Of a stretch of DNA of 64,000 nt, positions 44,235 through 55,701 are shown one piece after another. Positions within the stretch are counted from its first letter, which is position 1, and the number at the start of each line of letters is the position of its first letter. The stretch comes from Mycolicibacterium porcinum (GTDB lineage Bacteria > Actinomycetota > Actinomycetes > Mycobacteriales > Mycobacteriaceae), in the NCBI GenBank assembly GCA_002086835.1, contig MVIG01000007.1, positions 248,001 through 312,000 on the forward strand, read 5' to 3'. The notes beneath the pieces are model-generated. The model was not told the origin of the DNA, made no database searches, and saw only the letters and a program-made list of their open reading frames with translations. A program made the position numbers and the translations under genes.

Positions 44235-44624
44235 ATGTCCCCCACCGAAGTCGAGGTCGTCGCCGACGTCGCGCACCGCCTGTTCGACGCGATCGAGCGC
44301 GGCGACAAGTCGGGGGTGGCCCAACTGTGGGCCGCCGATGTCGCGGTATGGCACGCCGGTGACGCCAGGGACACCGACCGCACCCGTGCGTTGAAGGTCA
44401 TCGACTGGTTCATCAACGCGACCCGTGAGCGCCGATACGAGGTGCTGGACCGGCAGTTCTTCGCCGGCGGGTTCGTCCAGCAGCATGTGCTGCACGCCGC
44501 CGCCCGCAATGGCACATTGGTTGCACTGCGGGTGTGCATCGTGATCAAAGTGGGTACCGACGGGCTGATTCGCCGCATCGACGAGTACTTCGATCCGAAG
44601 GACATCGCGCCGCTGCTCACCTGA
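44235..44624 (+). CDS. NTF2/SnoaL-like small protein
   Basis: A 129-residue protein with the SnoaL/NTF2-like pattern: VAHRLFDAIERGDKSGVAQLWAADVAVWHAGDARDTDR, then a beta-rich ending VLHAAARNGTLVALRVCIVIKVGTDGLIRRIDEYFDPKD. The fold forms a cone-shaped cavity used by isomerases, hydrolases or binding proteins. ATG 44235 (MSPTEVEV) has GAGGAG upstream. No specific function can be assigned. Confidence 0.75.
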   Translation: MSPTEVEVVADVAHRLFDAIERGDKSGVAQLWAADVAVWHAGDARDTDRTRALKVIDWFINATRERRYEVLDRQFFAGGFVQQHVLHAAARNGTLVALRVCIVIKVGTDGLIRRIDEYFDPKDIAPLLT

Positions 44625-44661
44625 CCCGAGCCGCCATCGGCCCGACGAGAATGGAGGAGTC

Positions 44662-45177
44662 ATGGCCACGACCAGCGACATCCTGACCGCGAGCGCCGGA
44701 AACTGGACGCTGGTCCCGGACCGGTCCACGGTGACGTTCCGGAACAAGACGCTGTGGGGCCTGGCGACGGTGACCGGACGCTTCACAGAGTTCACCGGTG
44801 AAGGCTCCGCCGGGGCCGGGGTGAGCGGCCGGGTGACGATCGCGGCGGCTTCGGTGCGTACCGGCATCGGTAAACGGGACGACCACCTGCGGTCGGCCGA
44901 TTTCTTCGATGTCCAGGCGCATCCCGATATCACCGTGGAGGTGACGGGTTTGGAACCGTCGGACGACAGGCTGCGCCTGACGACGGTGCTCACCGTTCGC
45001 GGAGTGTCCAAGCCCGTCGAACTGCCGGTCGACGTGCAGACCCTCGACGACGGCGCGCTTCGGCTGTCAGGACAATGCGAGGTACAACGAGACGACTTCG
45101 GCGTGTCGGGCGACCTGCTCGGGATGGTCGGTCCGACGACCGTCTTGTCGGCTGAACTCGTGTTCACCCGAGTCTGA
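44662..45177 (+). CDS. YceI family lipocalin-like protein
   Basis: A 171-residue protein of the YceI family. LVPDRSTVTFRNKTLWGLATVTGRFTEFTG, IAAASVRTGIGKRDDHLRSADFFDVQAHPDITVE and VRGVSKPVELPV are the standard motifs. The fold binds isoprenoid chains in a beta-barrel. No signal peptide is seen, so it is cytoplasmic, unlike the periplasmic E. coli member. It starts 37 bases after the NTF2-like gene. Confidence 0.9.
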   Translation: MATTSDILTASAGNWTLVPDRSTVTFRNKTLWGLATVTGRFTEFTGEGSAGAGVSGRVTIAAASVRTGIGKRDDHLRSADFFDVQAHPDITVEVTGLEPSDDRLRLTTVLTVRGVSKPVELPVDVQTLDDGALRLSGQCEVQRDDFGVSGDLLGMVGPTTVLSAELVFTRV

Positions 45178-45241
45178 TGCAACACAACAGAATTCGCTGA
45201 GTTGTCCGGCCTGCGACGCCTTGCGCAGTAGCATCGGCATC

Positions 45242-45640
45242 ATGGCCGGCCCCGCGCCGCTGCACATCCTGGTGTACAGCGACAACCCGCGCACCCGCGA
45301 ACAGGTACGTCTCGCACTGGGCAAACGGGTGCATCCGGAACTGCCCGAACTCGAATACGTCGAGATCGCCACCGCCCCGATGGTGGTCTCACGGATGGAC
45401 GCGGGCGGCATCGACCTGGCCATCCTCGACGGCGAAGCCACCCCGGCCGGCGGCATGGGCGTGGCCAAACAACTCAAGGACGAGGTCGCCGACTGCCCGC
45501 CGGTCCTGGTGCTGACCGGGCGACCCGACGACGCCTGGCTGGCTAGCTGGTCACAGGCCGAAGCGGCGGTGCAACACCCGATCGACCCGATCCGGTTGGG
45601 TGATGCGGTGGTGTCGCTGCTGCGCACCCCGGTCCAGTAG
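45242..45640 (+). CDS. response-regulator receiver-like protein (Rv3143-type)
   Basis: A 132-residue single receiver domain. ILVYSDNPRTREQVRLAL begins the fold; IDLAILDGEATPAGGMGVAKQLKDE carries the phosphoacceptor-position Asp; PPVLVLTGRPDDAWL and an HPIDPIRLGDAVVSLL helix complete it. No DNA-binding domain is attached. The position just upstream of nuoA matches Rv3143 in M. tuberculosis. The usual conserved Lys near beta5 is not obvious, so it may be a non-phosphorylated pseudo-receiver. Confidence 0.8.
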   Translation: MAGPAPLHILVYSDNPRTREQVRLALGKRVHPELPELEYVEIATAPMVVSRMDAGGIDLAILDGEATPAGGMGVAKQLKDEVADCPPVLVLTGRPDDAWLASWSQAEAAVQHPIDPIRLGDAVVSLLRTPVQ

Positions 45641-45764
45641 TTTTCCGCGAATTGCCCTGTTGCCGTTTACTTTCGCGGCATGGCTGCGGCCGCAGCGACA
45701 CGCTGCCCCGATATGAAACGATACTAACCAAAATGTGTGGCACAGGCCGCAAACCTCGCTAGGC

Positions 45765-45780
45765 TGTGGGTTAGCTCACA
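45765..45780. promoter_or_regulatory. CRP-like site upstream of the nuo operon
   Basis: TGTGG-GTTAGC-TCACA matches the mycobacterial CRP consensus TGTGA-N6-TCACA in 9 of 10 defined positions, ending 30 bases before the nuoA start. A GAGGGAGC ribosome binding site is at 45792-45799. Confidence 0.5.
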
Positions 45781-45810
45781 TCGACAGCCCCCGAGGGAGC
45801 GATAAGTGGC

Positions 45811-46179
45811 ATGAATTTATACACGCCCATCCTGGTTCTCGGAGCGATCGCGGCCGCGTTCGCCGTGGTTTCCGTGGGGATCGCGCTCGTCATCGGTCCG
45901 CGCCGCTACAACCGGTCCAAGCTCGAGGCCTACGAATGCGGGATCGAGCCGATGCAGCCCGGGGCCGCCGGTGTGACCGGCCAGCGCATGCCGATCCGGT
46001 ACTACCTGACGGCGATGTTGTTCATCGTCTTCGACATCGAGATCGTCTTTCTCTATCCGTGGGCGGTGGCGTTCGACAGCCTCGGCCTGTTCGCGCTGGT
46101 GGAGATGTTGCTGTTCATGCTCACGGTGTTCGTGGCATACGCCTACGTCTGGCGTCGAGGGGGCCTGAATTGGGATTAG
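45811..46179 (+). CDS. nuoA: NADH-quinone oxidoreductase subunit A
   Basis: A 122-residue membrane subunit of complex I with three TM helices. Conserved segment [15 protein letters not shown] leads into [23 protein letters not shown], whose acidic residues are near the quinone channel. The loop between helices one and two carries the conserved Cys. It opens the 14-gene operon. A purine-rich GAGGGAGC precedes the ATG. Confidence 0.95.
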   Translation: MNLYTPILVLGAIAAAFAVVSVGIALVIGPRRYNRSKLEAYECGIEPMQPGAAGVTGQRMPIRYYLTAMLFIVFDIEIVFLYPWAVAFDSLGLFALVEMLLFMLTVFVAYAYVWRRGGLNWD

Positions 46180-46724
46180 AGGAACGTCTGCCCGGTGGAA
46201 TCCTGCTGTCGACGGTGGAGGCAGTCGCGGGCTACGTACGTAAGGGGTCGTTGTGGCCGGCCACCTTCGGTCTGGCCTGCTGCGCCATCGAGATGATGTC
46301 GACCGCCGGACCACGTTTCGACATCGCCCGGTTCGGCATGGAGCGCTTCTCCGCGACGCCGCGGCAGGCCGATCTGATGATCGTGGCGGGCCGGGTCAGC
46401 CAGAAGATGGCCCCGGTGCTGCGCCAGATCTACGACCAGATGGCCGAACCGAAATGGGTGCTGGCCATGGGCGTTTGCGCGTCCTCGGGCGGGATGTTCA
46501 ACAACTACGCGGTGGTCCAGGGCGTCGATCACGTGGTGCCCGTGGACATCTACCTGCCCGGGTGCCCACCACGACCGGAGATGCTGCTGCACGCAATTCT
46601 GAAGCTGCACGACAAGATTCAGCAGATGCCGCTCGGGGTGAACCGCGAGGAGGCCATCCGGGAGGCCGAACAGGCCGCACTGTCGGTCACTCCCACCATC
46701 GAGCTCAAAGGCCTGCTGCGATGA
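46170..46724 (+). CDS. nuoB: NADH-quinone oxidoreductase subunit B
   Basis: A 184-residue peripheral subunit that holds the N2 4Fe-4S cluster. Ligand cysteines: the tandem pair in [19 protein letters not shown] and PGCPPRPEM. The best start is TTG 46170 ([10 protein letters not shown]), which overlaps the end of nuoA. The family begins at this point and no ATG lies nearby. The 3' end overlaps nuoC by 4 bases. Confidence 0.94.
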   Translation: MGLEERLPGGILLSTVEAVAGYVRKGSLWPATFGLACCAIEMMSTAGPRFDIARFGMERFSATPRQADLMIVAGRVSQKMAPVLRQIYDQMAEPKWVLAMGVCASSGGMFNNYAVVQGVDHVVPVDIYLPGCPPRPEMLLHAILKLHDKIQQMPLGVNREEAIREAEQAALSVTPTIELKGLLR

Positions 46725-47416
46725 CCACCGCCAACGGAAACAACACGAGCACCGGTCAGGGTCCCGAGGTGATCGGTACGCGCCGCGGCATGTTCGGCGC
46801 CTCGGGCACGGGCGACACCTCCGGCTACGGCCGACTGGTGCGCTCGGTCGCACTGCCGGGCAGTTCTCCCCGACCGTACGGCGGCTATTTCGATGAGGTG
46901 GTCGACCAGCTCGCCGAAATCCTCGGTGAGGAGCGCTATGCCGTCTCGATCGAGCGGGTGGTGGTTCACCGAGATGAGCTGACCCTGGAGGTCAGTCGGG
47001 TCCAGCTGCCCGCGGTGGCCAGCATCCTGCGCGACGATCCCCGGCTGCGGTTCGAGCTGTGCCTGGGCGTGAGCGGGGTGCACTATCCCGACGACACCGA
47101 CCGCGAACTGCACGCGGTGTACCCGTTGATGTCGATCACCCACAACCGCAGAATCCGGCTGGAAGTCGCGGCGCCCGATGCGGATCCACACATTCCGTCG
47201 CTGTATGCGGTCTATCCGACCACCGACTGGCACGAACGCGAGACCTACGACTTCTTCGGCATCGTGTTCGACGGCCATCCGGCGTTGACCCGCATCGAGA
47301 TGCCCGACGACTGGGTCGGCCATCCCCAGCGCAAGGACTATCCGCTGGGCGGCATCCCGGTCGAATACCACGGCGCCCAGATTCCGCCGCCCGATCAGCG
47401 GAGGTCCTACAACTGA
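46721..47416 (+). CDS. nuoC: NADH-quinone oxidoreductase subunit C
   Basis: A 231-residue subunit of the connecting arm. The N-terminal ~50 residues are low-complexity and typical of actinobacteria. The 30-kDa-subunit signature is [44 protein letters not shown] and the [18 protein letters not shown] end. ATG 46721 overlaps the nuoB stop (ATGA). The TGA overlaps the nuoD ATG by one base. Confidence 0.95.
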   Translation: MTTANGNNTSTGQGPEVIGTRRGMFGASGTGDTSGYGRLVRSVALPGSSPRPYGGYFDEVVDQLAEILGEERYAVSIERVVVHRDELTLEVSRVQLPAVASILRDDPRLRFELCLGVSGVHYPDDTDRELHAVYPLMSITHNRRIRLEVAAPDADPHIPSLYAVYPTTDWHERETYDFFGIVFDGHPALTRIEMPDDWVGHPQRKDYPLGGIPVEYHGAQIPPPDQRRSYN

Positions 47417-48720
47417 TGAGCACCGAATCCCCCGTCGTGGTGGTCGGCGGACAGGACTGGGACGACGTGGTGGCCGCGGCCCGCGAGCACGCCGGTGAAC
47501 GCATCGTGGTCAACATGGGCCCGCAGCATCCGTCGACCCACGGCGTGCTGCGGCTGATCCTGGAGATCGAGGGCGAGATCATCACCGAAGCCCGTTGCGG
47601 CATCGGCTATCTGCACACCGGTATCGAGAAGAACCTCGAGTACCGCAACTGGACGCAGGGCGTCACGTTCGTCACGCGAATGGACTATCTGTCGCCGTTC
47701 TTCAACGAAACGGCGTACTGCCTGGGAGTGGAGAAGCTGCTGGGCATAACCGACGACATCCCGCAACGCGCCAGCGTGATCCGGGTGATGCTCATGGAGC
47801 TCAACCGGATCTCCTCGCATCTGGTGGCGCTGGCCACCGGCGGGATGGAGCTCGGCGCGATGAGCGCCATGTTCTACGGGTTCCGGGAGCGCGAGGAGAT
47901 CCTGCGGGTCTTCGAGTCGATCACCGGCCTGCGGATGAACCACGCCTACATCCGGCCGGGCGGGCTCGCCGCCGACCTGCCCGACGATGCACTGGCTCAG
48001 GTTCGGGCGCTGCTCGATCTGCTCCCGAACCGCTTGGGCGACTTGGAGGATCTGCTCAACGAGAACTACATCTGGAAGGCCCGCACCGTCGGCGTCGGAT
48101 ATCTCGATCTGACCGGGTGCATCGCGCTGGGCATCACCGGCCCGGTGCTGCGCTCCACCGGACTGCCCCACGATCTGCGCCGCACCCAACCGTATTGCGG
48201 TTACGAGGACTACGAATTCGACGTCATCACCGACGACCGTTGTGACTCCTACGGCCGGTACATCATCCGGGTCAAGGAGATGCGGGAGTCGTTGAAGATC
48301 GTCGAGCAGTGTGTGGACCGCCTCGAGAAGATGGGCGACGGTCCGGTGATGATCGCTGACAAAAAGCTGGCCTGGCCTGCCGATCTCAAGGTCGGCCCGG
48401 ACGGACTGGGCAACTCCCCCGAACACATCGCCAGGATCATGGGCCACTCCATGGAGGGTCTGATCCATCACTTCAAGCTCGTCACAGAGGGCATCCGGGT
48501 GCCTGCCGGGCAGGTGTACGTCGCGGTGGAGTCCCCGCGCGGCGAACTCGGGGTGCACATGGTCTCCGATGGTGGCACCCGGCCCTACCGCGTGCATTAC
48601 CGCGACCCCTCGTTCACGAATCTGCAAGCGGTGGCGGCGATGTGCGAGGGCGGCATGGTGGCCGATGCCATCGCCGCGGTGGCGTCGATCGATCCTGTCA
48701 TGGGCGGAGTGGATAGGTGA
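47416..48720 (+). CDS. nuoD: NADH-quinone oxidoreductase subunit D
   Basis: A 434-residue 49-kDa subunit lining the quinone pocket. [21 protein letters not shown] and [20 protein letters not shown] are the hydrogenase-related motifs, with the quinone-binding His and the Tyr/Asp. The C-terminus [31 protein letters not shown] is typical. ATG overlaps the nuoC stop. Confidence 0.96.
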   Translation: MSTESPVVVVGGQDWDDVVAAAREHAGERIVVNMGPQHPSTHGVLRLILEIEGEIITEARCGIGYLHTGIEKNLEYRNWTQGVTFVTRMDYLSPFFNETAYCLGVEKLLGITDDIPQRASVIRVMLMELNRISSHLVALATGGMELGAMSAMFYGFREREEILRVFESITGLRMNHAYIRPGGLAADLPDDALAQVRALLDLLPNRLGDLEDLLNENYIWKARTVGVGYLDLTGCIALGITGPVLRSTGLPHDLRRTQPYCGYEDYEFDVITDDRCDSYGRYIIRVKEMRESLKIVEQCVDRLEKMGDGPVMIADKKLAWPADLKVGPDGLGNSPEHIARIMGHSMEGLIHHFKLVTEGIRVPAGQVYVAVESPRGELGVHMVSDGGTRPYRVHYRDPSFTNLQAVAAMCEGGMVADAIAAVASIDPVMGGVDR

Positions 48721-49445
48721 AGGAAGTGTTTCTTGAGCTGGGGCAACGCCCCGATGAAGCGGGCCCGCCGATCAACGGGCCCGCGGCGTATCCGGAGGAG
48801 GTGACGGCCCGGCTCACCGCCGAGGCCGAACAGGTCACCGCCCGCTATCCCGACGCCCGCTCGGCGCTGCTGCCGCTGCTGCACCTGGTGCAAGCCGAAG
48901 ACGGCTGCCTCACCCCCGCCGGAATCGGTTTCTGCGCAGGGCTGTTGGACCTGACCGACGCCGAGGTCACCGCGGTGGCCACGTTTTACTCGATGTACCG
49001 CCGCACCCCTACCGGCGACTATCTGGTCGGCGTGTGCACCAACACCTTGTGCGCGATCATGGGCGGCGACGCGATCCTGGATGCACTGCAGGACCATCTG
49101 GATATCCGCGCCGGGGACACCACCGCCGACGGCCGGGTCACCCTGGAGCACATCGAGTGCAATGCGGCGTGCGATTACGCCCCGGTGGTGATGGTCAACT
49201 GGGAGTTCTACGACAACCAGACTCCTTCGTCGGCACGGGATCTGGTGGACGGCCTGCGCGGCGGGACACCACCGGCACCGACCCGCGGGGCCCCGCTGTG
49301 CACCTTCCGGGAAACGGCGCGCACTTTGGCCGGCCTGACCGATCCGCACGCACCCGGCGGCGCCCCGGGGGCCGCCACCTTGGCCGGGCTGCACGAGGCG
49401 CGGAAGCGCGGGATGTCGGCTCCCGAGGCAGGTCCGGTCTCATGA
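48717..49445 (+). CDS. nuoE: NADH-quinone oxidoreductase subunit E
   Basis: A 242-residue 24-kDa subunit with the N1a 2Fe-2S site. Cluster ligands: VCTNTLC near residue 105 and [10 protein letters not shown] about 40 residues later. The C-terminal ~60 residues form an extension rich in Pro/Ala, common in actinobacteria. GTG 48717 overlaps nuoD. Confidence 0.93.
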   Translation: MKEVFLELGQRPDEAGPPINGPAAYPEEVTARLTAEAEQVTARYPDARSALLPLLHLVQAEDGCLTPAGIGFCAGLLDLTDAEVTAVATFYSMYRRTPTGDYLVGVCTNTLCAIMGGDAILDALQDHLDIRAGDTTADGRVTLEHIECNAACDYAPVVMVNWEFYDNQTPSSARDLVDGLRGGTPPAPTRGAPLCTFRETARTLAGLTDPHAPGGAPGAATLAGLHEARKRGMSAPEAGPVS

Positions 49446-50758
49446 CCGCGCTGACCCCGGTACTGAGCCGATTCTGGGACGAACCAGAACCGTGGACGCT
49501 GGACACCTACCGCCGCCACGACGGTTACCGCGGGCTGCAGCGGGCCCTGGCGATGGGACCCGACGACGTGATCGCGCTGGTGAAAGACTCCGGACTGCGC
49601 GGACGCGGCGGCGCCGGGTTCCCGACCGGGACCAAGTGGTCGTTCATCCCGCAGGGCGAAGAAGGGGCCGGGGCCAAACCGCATTACCTCGTGGTCAACG
49701 CCGATGAGTCCGAACCCGGTACGTGCAAGGACATTCCGCTGCTGCTGACCACACCCCACTTCCTGGTCGAGGGGGTGATCATCGCGGCCTACGCGATCCG
49801 GGCCCGCCATGCCTTCATCTACGTCCGCGGTGAGGTGGTTCCGGTTTTGCGGCGGCTGCAGGCGGCGGTCGCCGAAGCTTACGCGGCCGGATACCTGGGC
49901 ACCGACATCCTGGGATCGGGATTCGATCTGGAACTGACCGTGCACGCCGGTGCCGGTGCCTACATCTGCGGTGAGGAGACCGCGCTGCTCGATTCCCTGG
50001 AGGGCCGTCGCGGCCAACCACGGCTGCGCCCACCGTTTCCCGCCGTGGCAGGTCTGTATGCATGCCCGACCGTGGTCAACAACGTCGAGTCGATCGCCAG
50101 CGTGCCGCCGATCATGGTCAACGGGGTGGACTGGTTCCGGTCGATGGGCTCTGAGAAATCCCCTGGCTTCACGCTGTATTCGTTGTCCGGTCACGTCAAC
50201 CGGCCCGGTCAGTACGAAGCTCCGCTCGGGATCACGCTGCGCGAACTGCTCGACTACGCCGGGGGTGTCCGCGACGGGCACACCCTCAAGTTCTGGACCC
50301 CAGGTGGGTCGTCGACACCGCTGCTCACCGCCGAACACATCGACGTTCCACTGGATTACGAGGGCATGGCGTCGGTCGGGTCGATGCTCGGCACCAAGGC
50401 CCTCCAGATCTTCGACGAGACCACCTGCGTGGTGCGGGCCGTGCGACGCTGGACCCAGTTCTACGCCCATGAGTCCTGCGGGAAGTGCACACCGTGTCGC
50501 GAGGGCACCTACTGGCTGGCCCAGATCTATGCCCGGTTGGAAGACGGCGCCGGCACTCGGGCCGATATCGACAAGCTGCTCGACATCGCCGACGGCATCT
50601 TCGGGAAGTCGTTCTGCGCGTTGGGAGACGGCGCGGCCAGCCCGATCATGTCCTCGATCAAGTACTTCCGTGACGAGTACGTGGCGCACCTGGACGGCGG
50701 CTGCCCGTTCGATCCGCACGCCTCGAGCCTGATGGCGACCGAAGGGGCGGGTACGTAG
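49442..50758 (+). CDS. nuoF: NADH-quinone oxidoreductase subunit F
   Basis: A 438-residue flavoprotein that binds NADH and [22 protein letters not shown] is the nucleotide loop, [13 protein letters not shown] the FMN region, and [28 protein letters not shown] follows. The N3 4Fe-4S ligands are in [14 protein letters not shown] and [11 protein letters not shown] 49442 overlaps the nuoE stop by 4 bases. Confidence 0.96.
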   Translation: MTALTPVLSRFWDEPEPWTLDTYRRHDGYRGLQRALAMGPDDVIALVKDSGLRGRGGAGFPTGTKWSFIPQGEEGAGAKPHYLVVNADESEPGTCKDIPLLLTTPHFLVEGVIIAAYAIRARHAFIYVRGEVVPVLRRLQAAVAEAYAAGYLGTDILGSGFDLELTVHAGAGAYICGEETALLDSLEGRRGQPRLRPPFPAVAGLYACPTVVNNVESIASVPPIMVNGVDWFRSMGSEKSPGFTLYSLSGHVNRPGQYEAPLGITLRELLDYAGGVRDGHTLKFWTPGGSSTPLLTAEHIDVPLDYEGMASVGSMLGTKALQIFDETTCVVRAVRRWTQFYAHESCGKCTPCREGTYWLAQIYARLEDGAGTRADIDKLLDIADGIFGKSFCALGDGAASPIMSSIKYFRDEYVAHLDGGCPFDPHASSLMATEGAGT

Positions 50759-50787
50759 ATGTCCGTCGCGAGGAAAGGGGGCCGTGC

Positions 50788-53175
50788 ATGACATTGGCCG
50801 AGCCGACCAAGGACACCCCGCCGGTGGAGATGGTGTCGCTGACCATCGACGGGCACGAGATCAGCGTTCCCAAGGGCACCCTGGTGATCCGCGCCGCCGA
50901 GCTGATGGGTGTCCAGATCCCCCGGTTCTGCGATCATCCGCTGCTCGATCCGGTCGGGGCGTGCCGGCAGTGCCTCGTCGAGGTCGAGGGCCAGCGCAAA
51001 CCCATGGCCTCGTGCACCACCACGGTGATGCCGGACATGGTGGTGCACACCCAGTACAGCTCCGAGGCGGCCGACAAGGCACAGCGCGGCGTGATGGAGT
51101 TGCTGCTGATCAACCATCCGCTCGACTGCCCGATCTGCGACAAGGGCGGCGAGTGTCCGCTGCAGAACCAGGCCATGTCCAACGGGCGCCCCGAGACCCG
51201 GTTCGAGGACGTCAAGCGGACCTACCCGAAACCCATCAACATCTCCACGCAGGTCCTGCTCGACCGCGAACGGTGCGTGTTGTGCGCGCGCTGCACCCGG
51301 TTCTCCGCACAGATCGCCGGTGACCCCTTCATCGAATTGCTGGAACGCGGTGCGCTGCAACAGGTCGGGATCGCCCCCGGTGAGCCGTTCCAGTCGTACT
51401 TCTCCGGGAACACCGTCCAGATCTGCCCGGTGGGTGCGCTGACCGGCACGGCCTACCGGTTCCGAGCCCGGCCGTTCGACCTCGTCTCCAGCCCCAGCGT
51501 CTGTGAACACTGCGCGTCCGGCTGCGCTCAGCGCACCGACCATCGACGCGGAAAAGTGCTCCGCCGCTTGGCCGGCGACGATCCCGAGGTCAACGAGGAG
51601 TGGAACTGCGACAAGGGCCGCTGGGCATTCACCTATGCGACGGCCGGTGACCGCATCACCACACCGTTGATCCGTGAGGACGGCGCGCTGCGGCCGGCTT
51701 CGTGGTCGGAGGCGCTGACGGTCGCCGGCGCGGGTCTGTTGGCCGCGGGCGCGCACACCGGTGTGCTGGCGGGCGGTCGCTGCACCGTGCAGGACGCCTA
51801 CGCGTATTCGAAGTTCGCCCGCATGGTGCTGGGCACCAACGACATCGACTTCCGGGCCCGCCCACACTCGGGCGAGGAGGCCGAATTCCTCGCGGCGCGC
51901 ATCGCCGGACAACCGGTGACATTGCGGTACGCCGAACTGGAGAAGGCGCCGACCGTCCTGCTCGTCGGGCTCGAGCCCGAAGAGGAATCCCCGATCGTGT
52001 TCCTGCGGCTGCGCAAGGCCGCCCGCAAGAACGGCCTGCAGGTGTTGGCTGTGGCACCGTTGGCCAGCCGTGGACTGACCAAGATGGCGGGCACGCTGAT
52101 CCCGACCGTCCCGGGAACGGAAGCCGCCGCACTGGAGGCGCTGGCGTCCGACGAACGGCTGCGACGCCCTGGCGCGGTGATCCTGGTGGGTGAACGCCTG
52201 GCCACCTCGCCCGGTGCGCTGTCGGCGACGCTGCGGCTGGCCGCCGCCACCGGCGCGCGGATCGGCTGGATACCTCGCCGGGCCGGCGAGCGCGGCGCAG
52301 TGGAGGCCGGCGCCCTGCCGAACCTGCTGCCCGGTGGACGCCCCGTCGCCGACGCCGACGCCCGCGCCCAGACCGCGGCCGCGTGGAACACCTCCGATCT
52401 TCCGGCCACCGCGGGTCGCGACACCAGCGCCATCCTGGCAGCGGCCGGCGACGGCATGCTCTCGGCGCTCATCGTCGGCGGCGTCGAGGTCACCGATCTT
52501 CCCGATCCGGCCGCAGCCCTCGCCGCGCTTCGGGCCACCCCCTTCGTGGTGAGCCTCGAGCTGCGGGAGAGCGAGGTCACCGAACTGGCCGACGTGGTCT
52601 TCCCGGTGGCGCCCGCCGTGGAGAAGGGTGGCGCATACCTCAACTGGGAGGGCCGGATTCGCCCGTTCAAGCCGGCGTTGCAGACCAACGCCATCCCGGA
52701 TCTGCGCGTCCTGCACTACCTCGCCGACGAGATCGGGGTGGACCTCGGCCTGAGCGGACCCGAAGCCGCCGACACCGAGCTGGCCCGGCTCGGCACCTGG
52801 ACCGGCCCCCGTGTCGCCGAGCCCTCGGCAGGGCCCGGCACTGCTCCGGCTCCCGGCCCTGGTCAGGCCGTGCTGGCCAGTTGGCGCCTGCTGCTGGACG
52901 CCGGACGTCTTCAGGACGGGGAACCGTACCTCGCAGGCACCGCCGTCAGCCCCGTGGTGCGGCTGTCCCCGGCCACCGCCGCCGAACTCGATGTGGCATC
53001 GGATGATCCGGTGACCGTCAGCACCGACCGCGGCGCCGTCACGTTGCCGCTGGCGGTGACCGAGATGCCGGATCGGGTGGTGTGGCTGCCGGCCAATTCC
53101 CCGGGATCGGCGATTCATCGCCAACTCGGGGTGACCGCCGGAGCGCTGGTGTCGATCGGGCGGGCCGACTCATGA
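50788..53175 (+). CDS. nuoG: NADH-quinone oxidoreductase subunit G
   Basis: A 795-residue subunit carrying several Fe-S clusters. N1b: [22 protein letters not shown]5/N4 regions: [15 protein letters not shown] and [18 protein letters not shown]. The extra N7 site is visible in [12 protein letters not shown] with the later WNCDKGRW. The molybdopterin-oxidoreductase-like domain (about 235-790) has no cofactor motifs, as usual. The ATG has GAGGAAAGGGG upstream, 29 bases after nuoF; the C-terminal end overlaps nuoH. Confidence 0.95.
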   Translation: MTLAEPTKDTPPVEMVSLTIDGHEISVPKGTLVIRAAELMGVQIPRFCDHPLLDPVGACRQCLVEVEGQRKPMASCTTTVMPDMVVHTQYSSEAADKAQRGVMELLLINHPLDCPICDKGGECPLQNQAMSNGRPETRFEDVKRTYPKPINISTQVLLDRERCVLCARCTRFSAQIAGDPFIELLERGALQQVGIAPGEPFQSYFSGNTVQICPVGALTGTAYRFRARPFDLVSSPSVCEHCASGCAQRTDHRRGKVLRRLAGDDPEVNEEWNCDKGRWAFTYATAGDRITTPLIREDGALRPASWSEALTVAGAGLLAAGAHTGVLAGGRCTVQDAYAYSKFARMVLGTNDIDFRARPHSGEEAEFLAARIAGQPVTLRYAELEKAPTVLLVGLEPEEESPIVFLRLRKAARKNGLQVLAVAPLASRGLTKMAGTLIPTVPGTEAAALEALASDERLRRPGAVILVGERLATSPGALSATLRLAAATGARIGWIPRRAGERGAVEAGALPNLLPGGRPVADADARAQTAAAWNTSDLPATAGRDTSAILAAAGDGMLSALIVGGVEVTDLPDPAAALAALRATPFVVSLELRESEVTELADVVFPVAPAVEKGGAYLNWEGRIRPFKPALQTNAIPDLRVLHYLADEIGVDLGLSGPEAADTELARLGTWTGPRVAEPSAGPGTAPAPGPGQAVLASWRLLLDAGRLQDGEPYLAGTAVSPVVRLSPATAAELDVASDDPVTVSTDRGAVTLPLAVTEMPDRVVWLPANSPGSAIHRQLGVTAGALVSIGRADS

Positions 53176-54395
53176 CCTACCCCGATCCGACGCTGTTCGG
53201 CCACGATCCGTGGTGGCTGATCCTGGCCAAGGCGCTCGGGGTGTTCGTCTTCCTGCTGCTCACCGTGCTCGCGGCGATTCTGATCGAACGTAAGGTGCTG
53301 GGCCGCATGCAGATGCGACCGGGCCCCAACCGCGTCGGGCCCTGGGGCCTGCTGCAGTCGTTGGCCGACGGCGTCAAGCTCGCCCTCAAGGAAGGGCTCA
53401 CCCCGGCCGGCATCGACAAACCCATCTACCTTCTGGCGCCGATCATCTCGGTGATCCCGGCGTTCATGGCGTTCGCGGTGATCCCGATGGGCGGTGAGGT
53501 CTCGGTGTTCGGTCACCGCACCCCGCTGCAACTGACCGATCTGCCCGTGGCCGTGCTCTACATCCTGGCCGTCACCTCGATCGGGGTGTACGGCATCGTC
53601 CTGGCGGGCTGGGCGTCGGGATCCACCTATCCGCTACTGGGCGGCCTGCGATCCAGCGCCCAGGTGATCTCGTATGAGATCGCGATGGCCTTGTCGTTCG
53701 CCGCGGTGTTCCTCTACGCCGGCACCATGTCCACCTCCGGCATCGTCGCCGCGCAGGACCGCACCTGGTATGTGTTCCTGCTGCTGCCGTCGTTCGTGGT
53801 GTACGTGACCTCGATGGTGGGCGAGACCAACCGGGCACCTTTCGATCTGCCCGAAGCCGAGGGCGAACTGGTCGGCGGATTCCACACCGAATACTCGTCG
53901 CTGAAGTTCGCGATGTTCATGCTCGCCGAGTACGTCAACATGACCACCGTCTCGGCCCTGGCCACCACGATGTTCCTCGGCGGCTGGCATGCACCGTTCC
54001 CGTTCAACCTGATCGACGGGGCCAACAGCGGTTGGTGGCCGCTGCTGTGGTTCGTCGCCAAGGTGTGGACATTCATGTTCCTGTACTTCTGGCTGCGGGC
54101 CACCCTTCCCCGGTTGCGCTACGACCAGTTCATGGCGTTGGGCTGGAAGGTGCTCATCCCGGTGTCGCTGGTCTGGATCATGGTCGTCGCGGTCACCCAC
54201 AGCCTGCGCGAGCACGGTTACCACAACTGGGCCACGGGCCTGGTCACCACCGCCGTCGTGATCGTGGCGGTGCTGGCCGCGGCACTGTGGAAAGCCTTGC
54301 GGGGCAGAACCGTTCAGCCAATACCGGAGCAGAGCGCCGGCGCATATCCGGTGCCTCCGCTGCCGAATGCCGGAAAGGAGGTTGTCGATGCCTAA
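53172..54395 (+). CDS. nuoH: NADH-quinone oxidoreductase subunit H
   Basis: A 407-residue membrane subunit with eight to nine TM helices that forms the entry to the quinone tunnel. Markers: [21 protein letters not shown], a [32 protein letters not shown] loop, and [26 protein letters not shown]. The ~40-residue C-terminal tail is Pro-rich. ATG 53172 overlaps nuoG by 4 bases. Confidence 0.96.
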   Translation: MTYPDPTLFGHDPWWLILAKALGVFVFLLLTVLAAILIERKVLGRMQMRPGPNRVGPWGLLQSLADGVKLALKEGLTPAGIDKPIYLLAPIISVIPAFMAFAVIPMGGEVSVFGHRTPLQLTDLPVAVLYILAVTSIGVYGIVLAGWASGSTYPLLGGLRSSAQVISYEIAMALSFAAVFLYAGTMSTSGIVAAQDRTWYVFLLLPSFVVYVTSMVGETNRAPFDLPEAEGELVGGFHTEYSSLKFAMFMLAEYVNMTTVSALATTMFLGGWHAPFPFNLIDGANSGWWPLLWFVAKVWTFMFLYFWLRATLPRLRYDQFMALGWKVLIPVSLVWIMVVAVTHSLREHGYHNWATGLVTTAVVIVAVLAAALWKALRGRTVQPIPEQSAGAYPVPPLPNAGKEVVDA

Positions 54396-54921
54396 GATGC
54401 CCAAGTTCCTCGACGCGCTGGCCGGATTCGCGGTCACCTTCGGCTCGATGTTCAAAAAGCCGGTGACCGAAGGCTATCCGGAGAAACCCGGCCCGGTCGC
54501 ACCGCGCTATCACGGCCGTCATCAACTCAACCGCTACCCCGACGGCCTGGAGAAGTGCATCGGCTGCGAGTTGTGCGCCTGGGCCTGCCCGGCCGACGCC
54601 ATCTTCGTCGAAGGCGCCGACAACACCGAGGAAGAACGTTTTTCGCCGGGTGAGCGCTACGGCCGGGTCTACCAGATCAACTACCTGCGCTGCATCGGGT
54701 GCGGACTGTGCATCGAGGCCTGCCCGACGCGCGCGCTGACCATGACCAACCAATACGAGATGGCCGACGACAACCGGGCAGATCTGATCTGGGGCAAGGA
54801 CAAGCTGCTCGCCCCGCTGCAACCCGGTATGCAGGTGCCACCGCATGACATGGCGCCGGGCAGCACCGACGACGACTACTACCTCGGCCGGATCAAGCCG
54901 CTCTCCCAGGACGTCCAGTGA
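54388..54921 (+). CDS. nuoI: NADH-quinone oxidoreductase subunit I
   Basis: A 177-residue ferredoxin-like subunit carrying N6a and N6b. The two cluster motifs are [16 protein letters not shown] and [16 protein letters not shown]. The start is the ATG at 54388 (MPKMPKF), with an optimal GGAAAGGAGG upstream; an alternative at 54367 precedes that site. It overlaps the nuoH stop by 8 bases. Confidence 0.95.
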   Translation: MPKMPKFLDALAGFAVTFGSMFKKPVTEGYPEKPGPVAPRYHGRHQLNRYPDGLEKCIGCELCAWACPADAIFVEGADNTEEERFSPGERYGRVYQINYLRCIGCGLCIEACPTRALTMTNQYEMADDNRADLIWGKDKLLAPLQPGMQVPPHDMAPGSTDDDYYLGRIKPLSQDVQ

Positions 54922-55697
54922 GCCCGGACCTCATGCTGCTCGCCGGGGCCGCCGGAAGCGTGCACCACACCTCGACAACCGAAGCCGTGCTGTTCTGGGT
55001 CCTCGGCACGGTCGCCGTCCTCGGCGCCATCGGCGTCGTCGCCGCACCGAAAGCGGTGTACTCGGCAGTGTTTCTGGCCTGCACCATGATCTCGCTGGCG
55101 GTGCTCTACATCGCTCAGGACGCTCTGTTCCTCGGGGTGGTGCAAGTGGTGGTCTACACCGGCGCGGTGATGATGCTGTTCCTGTTCGTGCTGATGCTGA
55201 TCGGTGTCGACCTGTCCGAATCGTTCACCGAAACGCTGCGCGGACAGCGCATTGCCGCACTCGCCGCGGGCACCGGGTTCGGCATCCTGCTGATAGCGGG
55301 AATCGGCAACGTATCGGTCGCCGGTTTCACCGGGCTGGCCCAGGCCAACAGTGGTGGCAACGTGGAAGGCCTGGCCGCGTTGATCTTCACGCGGTATCTG
55401 TGGGCGTTCGAGCTGACCAGCACACTGCTGATCACCGCGGCGCTGGGCGCGATGGTGCTCGCCCACCGCGAACGCTTCGAGCGACGCAAGACCCAACGCG
55501 AGCTGGCGGTCGAACGGTTCCAGGCCGGCGGGCATCCGACGCCGCTCCCGAATCCCGGTGTCTACGCACGGCACAACGCCGTCGACGTCCCGGCGCGGCT
55601 GCCCGACGGGTCCGACGCGACGTTGTCGGTCAGCGCCATCCTGCCGCAGCGCGCGATCAGCGGCACGGCCAGTAACTCGGCGAACGGGGAGGGGTGA
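54918..55697 (+). CDS. nuoJ: NADH-quinone oxidoreductase subunit J
   Basis: A 259-residue membrane subunit with five TM helices: [67 protein letters not shown] and later segments. The glycine-rich third-helix region matches family members. The C-terminal ~70 residues are soluble. GTG 54918 overlaps nuoI by 4 bases. Confidence 0.93.
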   Translation: MSPDLMLLAGAAGSVHHTSTTEAVLFWVLGTVAVLGAIGVVAAPKAVYSAVFLACTMISLAVLYIAQDALFLGVVQVVVYTGAVMMLFLFVLMLIGVDLSESFTETLRGQRIAALAAGTGFGILLIAGIGNVSVAGFTGLAQANSGGNVEGLAALIFTRYLWAFELTSTLLITAALGAMVLAHRERFERRKTQRELAVERFQAGGHPTPLPNPGVYARHNAVDVPARLPDGSDATLSVSAILPQRAISGTASNSANGEG

Positions 55698-55701
55698 TGC
55701 G

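Noticed and set aside
50527..53124. 865-codon open frame on the minus strand opposite nuoG
   Set aside because: It is antisense to a well-supported nuoG, has Arg/Gly/His-rich composition without motifs, and results from high-GC codon bias.
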